A stretch of DNA of 64,000 nt. Source: Aphrocallistes beatrix. Lineage: Eukaryota; Porifera; Hexactinellida; Sceptrulophora; Aphrocallistidae. Shown here piece after piece: positions 55,736 to 64,000 of this stretch; the stretch's first letter is position 1; the number at the start of each line of letters is the position of its first letter. The notes under the pieces were generated by a model. That model was not told the origin of the DNA. It saw nothing but the letters and a program-made list of their open reading frames with translations, and searched no databases. The stretch is taken from NCBI GenBank assembly GCA_963281255.1, contig OY725497.1:1302001-1366000 (forward strand). The letters are read 5' to 3'. Position numbers and translations under genes: made by a program.

Positions 55736-55743
55736 TAAATTAT

Positions 55744-55775
55744 CTAAAATAAATAAAAATAAACAACAAAAACGA
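55744..55775 (-). promoter_or_regulatory. 3' splice acceptor just upstream of the MSH6 ATG
   Basis: On the minus strand a T-rich run (TTTATTTTTATTTATTTTAG) ends at 55744, only 8 nt before the ATG. It is a much better acceptor than expected by chance. It could serve a 5'UTR intron or a spliced leader. Confidence 0.5.
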
Positions 55776-56268
55776 TAACAATACTCGATAACAATATATA
55801 GCAGTTATCTGTTTTAACAATTAGTTGAAATAGATATTTTCGATTTGTCTATCTTATTCCTTAAGGCATTTGGGTTGTGTGATAGGACACTTATTGTGAT
55901 TGCTACATTCGATTTATGTACATACATCGGTTTCTCTACTGTCGAAAATTGGAATCTCCCCATTGAAAATGGCCTAAAAATGAATTTGGTGATATATTTT
56001 TGGAAATCGTGGAATAAGATTATTACAAGGTCAAATAATAAAAACTTAAATGTGATGAAGTAAACAGATGTTCAATGTAATAACCTGTGATAAAAGTAAT
56101 AATGCCACTTATAGTGGATTTTCCCAATTTTTGCCCTTAAAAAGTGGGACAAAAGTGGCACTGTGACAGTGTACAATTTCCAAAACACTTTATTCCCCAG
56201 TCTGATGATCCCTTAAGGAATACGATAGACAATCGATGATATTCTATTTCAACTACTTGTTAACTGTT
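55776..56268. other. MSH6 5' flank, no gene recognised
   Basis: This region should contain the MSH6 promoter. A 72-codon open frame at 55845-56063 has no recognisable domain. Confidence 0.4.
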
Positions 56269-56766
56269 ACAAGTGAGCTTCGCTTGCTTGCGCTGCGCGG
56301 CAGGCGGACACTTTGTGTCCGCAGAGGGGCGTCCTTTGGGCGCCTGGGGTCACATTGATCAATTATAAGGGAGATAACATCTCTAAATACGTCTGTCCTA
56401 CTGTTATAATCGATATAGCACGAGAAATCACCAAATTTGTCAATTTTTGATGCATAATGATTACGTCATAACAGAGTGATGAGTCATCATTTTTTTAATG
56501 ATAGTTACATCATATGTGTATTAGTTACATCATATACATATTAATATACACATTCTATTAAAATTTCAGCCTTCTATCACTTAAAATGGCTGAGTTATGG
56601 TCGAAAAACTGAAATTTCTAATTATAAAAAAGGTGACAATGATGTCATAATTCCATGATGAGTCGACATTTTCGTCTGAGCTCAGAACTTACTGGAGCCA
56701 TAGCCAAAAAACTCCCACATGCCAAAAATCAGCTTTCTGGGCCTGACAGTTTTTTCAATCAATTCT
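56269..56766 (-). mobile_element. Hairpin-ended repeat (HER) copy
   Basis: The GC terminus (GCTTCGCTTGCTTGCGCTGC), CGGACACTTTGTGTCCG, then the body and CTTCAATCAATTCTA. Its TGACGTCA octamers are mutated to TTACGTCA and TGATGTCA. Confidence 0.75.
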
Positions 56767-57261
56767 ATATAACGGTCACATGTCTATAGCGGTCACCAAT
56801 GAACAGTCCCGTCCGAAATTCCATAATATTGAACCTGCGTATAGCGGTCACCTGCTCAACGCGGCCAGCGGCCACCCTTTTGTAGTCCCTTACTGACCCA
56901 AAAACTGTGTATAACGGCCATCACCTGTCTATAACGACCACTTCCTATCTATAACGGCCATCACTTTTTCACCTTTTTATGTGTTTATTACAGGACCTGC
57001 TACGAACGATAAACAAGTTCATAACAGGTCCTGTAATAAACAAATAAAAAGGTGAACAAGTTGATGACAATTATAGACAGGTAGTGACCGTTATAGACAG
57101 TTTTAGGGTCAGTAAGGGACTACAAATGGATGGCCACAGGCCGCATTGAGCAGGTGACCGTTATACACAGGTTCAATACTATGGAATTTCGGACGGGACT
57201 GTTCATTGGTGACCGCTATAGACAGGTGACCGTTATATAGAGTGGCAGTTGTAGCAGGTTC

Positions 57262-57265
<4 letters not shown>
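56767..57265. mobile_element. ACCGTTATA-type MITE, larger copy
   Basis: Related to 49056-49471, it is filled with ATAGCGGTCACC and GACCGTTATAGACAGG words and ends GCAGGTTCGACTA. The left terminus is truncated against the preceding repeat. Confidence 0.7.

Positions 57266-57322
<57 letters not shown>
57266..57322. repeat. (TA)n microsatellite
   Basis: About 28 TA units between the ACCGTTATA MITE and the next hairpin-ended repeat. Confidence 0.95.
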
Positions 57323-57325
<3 letters not shown>

Positions 57326-57800
57326 AGCGCGCTTTGCTTGCTTGCGCAGCGCGGCTAGCGGACACTTTGTGTCCGCCGGAGGCGCCCTTTGGGCGCCAAG
57401 GGTCATAACATCTCTAAATACGTCTGTCCTACTGTTATAATCGATATCGCACGAAAAATCACCAAATTTATCAATTTTTAAAATTTTTGATGCGTAATGA
57501 TGACGTCATAACAAAGTGATGAGTTATCATTTTTTTATGATAGTTGCATCATATGTGAGGTATGTTAGTATACAGATTCTATTAAAATTTCAGCCTTCTA
57601 TCGCCTATAATTGCAGAGTTATGCTCGAATAACTGTATTGCTTAATTCTTTAAAATGTGACAATGACGTCATAATTCCATGATGAGTCCACATTTTCGTC
57701 TGAGCTCAGAACTTACTGGAGCCATAGCCAAAACACTCCCACATGCCAGAAATCAGCTTTCTGCGCGCCTGGCAGTTTCTTCAATCAATTCGTTACAGAG
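57323..57800 (-). mobile_element. Hairpin-ended repeat (HER) copy
   Basis: The GC terminus CAAGCGCGCTTTGCTTGCTT is followed by GCGGACACTTTGTGTCCGC and GGCGCCCTTTGGGCGCC. It ends CTTCAATCAATTCGTTACAG. Both TGACGTCA octamers are intact. Confidence 0.8.
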
Positions 57801-57811
57801 AGATATATATA

Positions 57812-57999
57812 CAGTCGACTCTGCTTAATAGGGTCACATCGGTCAGAGGACATTTTGCCCCGATTAAGCGGAGAACCCTATTAACCGAAAATATTTTGTA
57901 TTAGCTTCTATGTGTGAGAGCTATTCCGGTCCTGCCAAAAGTGACCCGATTAAGCGGTTGTCCCGATTAAACAGTGACCTTATTAAGCGGAGTCGACTG
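57812..57999. mobile_element. pogo-like MITE, 188 bp
   Basis: CAGTCGACTCTGCTTAATAG and the complement of TTAAGCGGAGTCGACTG are flanked by TA. It is close to the copy at 497. Confidence 0.85.
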
Positions 58000-58074
58000 T
58001 ATATAGTATATACATATACATATATACACAAACATTAATCGAGTTTTAATAGTAAGGATATATACTATATACAG

Positions 58075-58187
58075 TCGACTCCGCTTAATAGGGCCACATC
58101 GGTCAGAGGACATTTTGCCCCGATTAAGCGGAGGACCCTATTAACCGAAAATCTTTTGTATTAGCTTCTATGTGTGAGAGTTATTTT
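58075..58187. mobile_element. Truncated pogo-like MITE
   Basis: The left end CAGTCGACTCCGCTTAATAG is present. The sequence runs into a hairpin-ended repeat at about 58188 and the right end is missing. Confidence 0.7.
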
Positions 58188-58622
58188 GGCTATGGCTCCA
58201 GTAAGTTCTGAGCTCAGACGAAAATGTCGACACATCATGAAATTATGACGTCATTGTCACATTATTAAAAGTTAAGCAATACTGTTATTCGAGCATAACT
58301 CAGCCATTATAGGAGATAGAAGCCTGAAATTTTAATAGAATCTGTATACTAACATACCTCACATATGATGCAACTATCATCAAAATATAATGACTCATAA
58401 CTCTGTTATGACGTCATCATTACGCATCAAAAATTGATTAATTTGGTGATTTTTCGTGCGATATCAATTATAACAGTAGGACAGACGCATTTAGAGATGT
58501 TATCTCCCATATAATTATTCAATGGTAACCACAGGCGCCCAAAAAGTGTCCGCCAGCCGCGCAGCGAAGCGCGCTTGTATATATATATATATAAACATTA
58601 ATCGAGTTTTAATAGTAAGGAT
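58188..58622 (+). mobile_element. Hairpin-ended repeat (HER) copy, 5'-truncated
   Basis: It starts GGCTATGGCTCCAGTAAG, carries both TGACGTCA octamers, ends GCGCAGCGAAGCGCGCTTG and a TA tract, then CGAGTTTTAATAGTAAGG. Confidence 0.75.
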
Positions 58623-58649
58623 TAATCATAGCATTCTAATACACTAAGG

Positions 58650-59097
58650 CAGTGTTTCTTAACCCTTTTAGACTTCCGCACCCCTTCAGCTTTCGAAATC
58701 AAATCTCGCACCCCTTTTTAATATAAAGGTAGCGTCATTACGCCTATTCAATGAAATGCATTGATTTACACATTATATGATTTGGGCATGCTAATTTCCG
58801 GGACGGGACGGGTTAAGATACCCAATTCCCGGTACGGATCCCGTCCCGTCCCGGAAATTAGGTACAGTATATAAATTTTCCGGGACGGTCCCGTCCCGTC
58901 CCGGAAATTAGGCATGCCCACATGATTTTGAAATGCACTTCCAAGAATACAATAAAATGTGCTCAAGCTAAACAATGAACTTCATTGAGTAGGCAAAATG
59001 GAACAAATCTGTAATTACTTAGTAAATATTAATCAAGTGGCTATACTTTCTCGCACCTCCCAGAATCGTCCCTCGCATCCCCGGTTGAGAACCACTG
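58650..59097. mobile_element. hAT-type element A, 448 bp, shared octamer TSD
   Basis: The ends CAGTGTTTCTTAACCCTTTT and the complement of GGTTGAGAACCACTG are flanked by CACTAAGG (58642-58649 and 59098-59105). An inner segment with TTTCCGGGACGGGACGGG arms (58786-58922) looks like a further small insertion. Confidence 0.9.
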
Positions 59098-59250
59098 CAC
59101 TAAGGCAGGGCTGTCCGACTATATTTACTTCGGGCCGCAACTGCTTCATACCATTTAGTGGCGGGCCGCAATACAGGGGCGTGCACTCGGGATGGGTATG
59201 GATAGAGGCATTTTGGACAATTTGTATCGTGAACAATAGAAGCTAATATC

Positions 59251-60739
59251 ATAGCCTACTATACATAAGGCCTCACAACTGATTGTGGAATTTGGACCAG
59301 GGATGCGGAGGAAGACCGTTGAACTAATGCATGAGCTGCCTTAAATCATTTACAAAGCACAATAGAGCTTAGGAATATATTATCAGCATATATAAATATG
59401 GTGTCAAAGTACCCATATCCATTGTTAAAAATTTGATTAGTCACCATATGGTTGCGCAATAGGTTATATTTGTGACAAATTTGGTGATTTTCAGAGGCCG
59501 TTTAGGGGCACTTCTAAGTGTTTTTACTGTAAAATTTTTCGCATAGAACTGAGATATGAATGGGTTAATACGAAAAATTTGGAATTTTTTCATGGAATGT
59601 TGGTACATTCCAGTGTTTCTATGGAAACGTGTTTTGGTCAGTTGGCGTTATATCTTGAAAACTGCAATGGCTACACATTCAAATGTAATTCCATTTGATA
59701 GCGAATATACTACTTCCTATTAAGTGATAATATAATTTCGACCTCTAAATTCAATAGTTTATGAGATATTCGACAATGTACCATATTTGTCACATTTGAT
59801 AATTTGTCGATTATCTCATAAACCTTTGAATTTAGAAGTTGAAATTATATTATCACTTAATAGGAAGTATACCGTATTGCTTCGAATAAGCGCCCGGGCG
59901 CTTATTTATTTCGTGCACCCTTTAGACCCGGCGCTTATTCAAACCGGCGCTTATTCAAGCCCCGGCGCTTATTTTTTTCATTCGCTATTTTGACCCGGCG
60001 CTCTTTTTTTTGTTTACTACATTGACTGGCACTTTTATCTTTGCCACAACTGAGAATGTTAGTTCTATCAAAAAAGGATAATGTAATGTTTCAAAAAGCA
60101 CTTGTATCTATGCCACTACTAAGAATACTAGTTTGATATGATGTTCAGAGAACTAAAATGCCCTGGCGTCCGACGCTTATTCGAGCCCCGGCGCTTATTC
60201 AAGCCCCGGCGCTTATTTATTTCGCTCACCCTTTAGACCTGGCGCTTATTCAAGCCCCCGGCGCTTATTCAGGGAAATACGGTATTTCCAATCAAATGGA
60301 ATTACATTTAAATGTCTAGCTCTTGTGGTTTTCAAGATATGACCCAAACTGACCAAAACACGTTTCCATAGAAACACTGGAATGTACCAACATTCCATGA
60401 AAAAATTCCAAATTTTTCGTATTAACCTATTCATATCTCAGTTCTATGCGAAAAATTTTACAGTAAAAACACTTAGAAGTGCCCCTAAACGGCCTCTGAA
60501 AATCACCAAATTTGTCACAAATATAACCTATTGCACAACCATATGGTGACTAATCAAATTTTTAACAATGGATATGGGAACTTTGACACCATATTTATAT
60601 ATGCTGATAATATATTCCTAAGCTCTATTGTGCTTTGTAAATGATTTAAGGCAGCTCATGCATTAGTTCAACGGTCTTCCTCCGCATCCCTGGTCCAAAT
60701 TCCACAATCAGTTGTGAGGCCTTATGTATAGTAAGCTAT
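59251..60739. mobile_element. Foldback element of the ATAGC family with perfect 9-bp TSD
   Basis: GCTAATATC lies at 59242-59250 and 60740-60748. The ends ATAGCCTACTATACATAAGG and the complement of ATGTATAGTAAGCTAT match, and the arms pair through to the centre. A 411-bp MITE is inserted near the middle. Confidence 0.93.
59872..60282. mobile_element. MITE with GGCGCTTATT repeats, 411 bp, TA duplication
   Basis: The ends CCGTATTGCTTCGAATAAGC and the complement of GCTTATTCAGGGAAATACGG are flanked by TA. The word CCGGCGCTTATTCAAGCC repeats at both sides. Confidence 0.85.
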
Positions 60740-60917
60740 GCTAATATCTATTGAAAAGAATTGGTAGGACCATGGTCTATCAGCCCTATGTCCCTATGTC
60801 CCTACCAGAACTTACTCCTAACTAGCTTACATCCGACTCAGTTTCTATAAGTGGGTAAAAAAGGGGGAGATTGAAGCAGGCAACGCGGGCCGCCTGTTGG
60901 ACAGCGCTGCACTAAGG

Positions 60918-61922
60918 CAATGGCGCAGACCTTTTTTCTGGACCATGGATTGGTTAAACGACATAAGTGAATTTTTCACTAATTATCAATTTAACATTTA
61001 TTCGCTTTCTATTTGTGCACCACACTTACTAAAGGCATATCATTGGGTTCAAAAGGTTAAGTACTTAATAAATGAGCGTTTGTAATCATAATAAGTTCAA
61101 TTTTAATTAGCAAACAAACAAATACATAGCACAGCACGGCAAGACTAACAATTATACACTAAGTACGAATAATCATTATTGAAATGGTGAATTACTACAT
61201 GAATTAAAATTAGTAAACTGAGGAATGTTATGAAGAGAAGATAATATTCTAAGATTAAGGAAGATCAAAACGTTGTCATTCCGTTAGACATCACTTCTCT
61301 TTCTTCATCCTTTATCCGGTCTTGTCACACCATTCCTAAGAAAGAGAAGAATTATTATACTTTTGAAGTTTGGAGTTGTCTGTTTTTGACATTAGAGCAT
61401 TATAATTCCTAAATTTTTAGCGAGGTTACACATGGTTTTTACAATTTTTATGAATATATCCCATCGTCATACATCACAACAACACAATTCTCTCTCCACG
61501 TATCAATCCATTCGTCTTCAACTATGATTAAAATTAATACTAGTAATTTAACCGGGATACAATTGTTTTCGAAGAACTTCAGAGTTAGCAATTTGATGAA
61601 GTTTTATGGATAATACAAGTAGTAACGCAGTCGATAACAGCAATATGTGGATACATAAGTGACCCCTGTTTAATAAATCTACGATAATTTATTGAGATCC
61701 TGCATCATTTGATACTTACATCGTTTATCAGTTGCTAAATAGGTTATATTTTTTGTATAAGAGAAAACTGCACACTCAGCAGTTATTTAGGTACTCAATT
61801 TGTGAATCATCAAATACAGGTCAGCAATATATTTTATTTCATTTGTAACAACTCAAAATCAAAATATATTAAATACATTTCTTCATTAAAATCCCTGCAA
61901 ACTAGTCAAATATTCTTTAAGA
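60918..61922. other. No feature recognised
   Basis: AT-rich sequence without coding signal or clear repeats. Short frames such as 60897-61085 have no domain. Confidence 0.5.
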
Positions 61923-62397
61923 CAGGGGTTTTAACCTTTTTACTGCTATGGCCCACCTAGCGTACTACAGAAAAAACCGTGGCCCACTACATTACTGTGA
62001 CATTTCTATTTTACTATTAATACTTTTTTACTAGCAATCATTAAGAATGGGTGAGGATAATTATATCCTAAACAGAGAGAGGGTCTTCCAATTTATGATG
62101 AATTCGTATCCAAATTCTACATCAAATATTAACTCTCGAAGCCACATGCTATGTTCACTTTTAAGAGGCCATATCCACTGTAATTTGGACATTTGGGACA
62201 AGATTAGGTGTTCACGTTTCACTTTTCAGAGGTGTTCACAAGTTGGAGGTTAAATAATATGTAACAGAATGGAAAATTTGGGCCCGAGAAAAAGTGTTCA
62301 TGTTTTGGAGTTGTTCATCTTTTAGAGGTGTTCACTTTTGGAGATTATACTGTATTATTAGATCACCAGGCCGTGGCCCACTGGTTGAAAACCACTG
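61923..62397. mobile_element. hAT-type element, 475 bp, perfect 8-bp TSD
   Basis: CTTTAAGA lies at 61915-61922 and 62398-62405. The ends CAGGGGTTTTAACCTTTTTA and the complement of GGTTGAAAACCACTG match the families at 25138 and 58650. Inside, repeats of GGTGTTCAC suggest another inserted MITE. Confidence 0.9.
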
Positions 62398-62405
62398 CTT
62401 TAAGA

Positions 62406-62848
62406 GATATGACTACTGTTAATAGTAAGTTGTTTCAGCTCTAAAAAGACCTTCAGTGGGGATGCGGGCAGGCGTTATATCATGACCATTATCTCATTAT
62501 TTATAATACAATCAAGGCTACTAATTTGATACATAATTGGCTACAAACATTCAATTCACGCATTGAAGTCTCAATAACCATCAATATATTTTGAAATGCT
62601 GGTATATCGACTGTATAACTCAATCTCTAGCAATAAATCCTTGTACCTGAAATATAATGGGATACTGATCCCAAAATGACAATATATGCGGTAGCTAAAT
62701 ATTGATGCGGGCGAGATGAAACACGGTCCCAATTAACAGTCCTATACTAGGATTTTTGGATTGTTGTTTAATCGAAAAAAAATGTGAGATGATTGGATAA
62801 TTGAAGCCGACGTTCACTATTTAAAATTTGACAATAAGAAATATTATA
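62406..62848. other. No feature recognised
   Basis: AT-rich sequence without coding signal or recognisable repeat. Confidence 0.5.
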
Positions 62849-63032
62849 CAGTCAGGGTCGCTTATTGTGAACCACAAGGGGACCAAAAATCTGCTCATAA
62901 TAGAGATACCTCATATTAAGCGAAATTGATTCAATACAAATCCTATCTGAAAACGGAATTTGGGACCAGGAGGTTAGTTCATAATAAACGAATGTTCATA
63001 TTAAGCGGGTTCATGATAAGCGACCCTGACTG
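62849..63032. mobile_element. TIR MITE, 184 bp, second copy
   Basis: CAGTCAGGGTCGCTTATTGT and the complement of GCGACCCTGACTG are flanked by TA. It matches 37129-37313. Confidence 0.85.
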
Positions 63033-63700
63033 TAGTTTGAACTAGATATCTGACAATATAAGCCGAAATGATGTTTTATTCAGTTTTAATGGATCATTTT
63101 GTATTCGAGCCTGTTAGTAAATATAGGTTTCTGAAATAATTATCTTAATAAAAAATAAAAAATAGTTATTGGACACATGAGCTATCCAAGCGTTTCGTAG
63201 GTCGAGCGTCGAGGTCGCTAAGCTAAGAAAGAAGATTTGAAAATGAACTAACTAAGAACTTATCTACCTATTCTTCGTTGTCAGTTATGCTCTTAGGTTA
63301 GGCAGATTCCATCAGCAATCGTTCAGTGTGATCCAAAAGTAGTCTCTTAGGCTTGGAATTGCATTCAGAAAGATAGGAAGGGTAGTCGGGGAATATACTG
63401 GGTACCCAAGTTGGTACAATTATAGAATCTTACACCCCCACCTTTTTTAAAGCTACCATCTTATCCATTTGTGCGTTAATAGAACTCGATGAAAGAAGCA
63501 AAATGAGCCCATAATAACCAAAATCGGACCAAATTTGACGAAGTTATAGCATAATTTCACTCAAGCCAAACTCTATGGAGAAATGATGTTATACAATAGA
63601 AGCCATCTACTACAGTCGTAGTAAAACGTACTATACAATACTTTACGTTATGCATCTTGATCTTGCATGCCTTCACATGAAATGACAAAACAGCAAGGTT
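63033..63700. other. No feature recognised
   Basis: AT-rich sequence without coding signal or recognisable repeat. Confidence 0.5.
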
Positions 63701-63896
63701 GAAACCGATTGAACCGAATATCAGTATTCATGAATAGTTCCTGAACCGAATACGAATACTGATAATATTCGGTACTCTAACCGAATACGAATACTGATAA
63801 TATTCAGTACTCTAACCGAATGCGAATACTGATAATATTCGGTACTCTAACCGAATACGAATATTGATATTCGGTCACTCTAACCGAATGCGAATA
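63701..63896. repeat. Minisatellite, about 40-bp period, four to five units
   Basis: CCGAATACGAATACTGATAA followed by TATTCGGTACTCTAA repeats with small changes. The later units are shorter. It abuts the pogo-like MITE. Confidence 0.9.
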
Positions 63897-64000
63897 CAGT
63901 ACACCCTCGCTAGTCCGAACCTCGCCAATCCGAACCCTCGCTAATCCGAACACTTCATTCTTACAATCCGAACACCCAAATAAAATTTTATTCACCACTA
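63897..64000. mobile_element. pogo-like MITE cut by the window end
   Basis: CAGTACACCCTCGCTAGTCC and the following AATCCGAACC repeats match the left end of 11694-12003. TA precedes it. Confidence 0.8.

Larger units (their letters stand above)
59106..60909. mobile_element. hAT-type element B, 1.8 kb with nested insertions
   Basis: The ends CAGGGCTGTCCGACTATA and the complement of TGTTGGACAGCGCTG are flanked by CACTAAGG (59098-59105 and 60910-60917). The left copy is the same octamer that ends element A. Most of the length is an inserted foldback element. Confidence 0.9.

Noticed and set aside
55211-55735. Independent 174-residue gene at 55.2-55.7 kb
   Set aside because: Its PIP-like and PWWP-like content, a phase-0 donor at 55262 and the matching acidic continuation at 31580 make it MSH6 exon 1. 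The last 16 residues are read-through into the intron.
1-64000. tRNA, rRNA or snRNA genes
   Set aside because: I looked for cloverleaf-type and box A/B sequences by eye and found none convincing. A tRNAscan or Rfam search would be decisive.

Overview
This is AT-rich, repeat-dense eukaryotic DNA, most likely from an invertebrate animal. Genes have spliceosomal introns, the mismatch-repair gene has the animal MSH6 layout (PIP-like peptide, PWWP-like domain, MutS core), and the transposons (L2-like LINE, FLYWCH-type MULE, hAT, Tc1-like, pogo-like and foldback elements) are typical of animals. The phylum cannot be fixed by eye.

Two host genes are well supported. (1) A complete MSH6 gene on the minus strand runs from an ATG at 55735 to a stop at 1402. 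It has nine coding exons with matching intron phases and encodes about 1309 residues. Introns 1 (23.7 kb) and 8 (21.3 kb) hold most of the window. (2) An intronless ALYREF (Aly/REF mRNA export factor) coding sequence lies on the plus strand at 4000-4647, nested antisense inside MSH6 intron 8. In both genes a good 3' splice site lies only 8-19 nt before the ATG, which fits a 5'UTR intron or spliced-leader trans-splicing.

Almost everything else is mobile or repetitive DNA, often nested. 0-13.5 kb: pogo-like MITEs, hairpin-ended repeats with 140-bp satellite units, a minisatellite inside a pogo-like element, and a TIR element built from a palindromic motif. 14-23.2 kb: a deleted hAT with a perfect 8-bp TSD, LINE and hAT remnants, and a 155-bp satellite element interrupted by a 2.3-kb palindrome. 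23.3-31.6 kb: MSH6 exons 2-8, with hAT, mariner-like and foldback elements in introns 3 and 5. 32-44 kb: MULE-like and integrase (GPY-type) remnants, a nearly intact L2-like LINE and a Tc1-like transposase. 46.6-58.6 kb: an expanded (GTAT)n tract, many copies of the hairpin-ended repeat, a FLYWCH MULE and a Ty3/gypsy reverse-transcriptase scrap around MSH6 exon 1. 58.6-62.4 kb: three hAT-type elements, two of them back to back at the same target octamer, one carrying a foldback element that itself carries another MITE.

The host genes are ordinary housekeeping genes. The unusual content is the repeat layer: foldback elements with 9-bp target duplications beside decayed MULE transposases, and a hairpin-ended repeat that carries bZIP-type sites through the introns.
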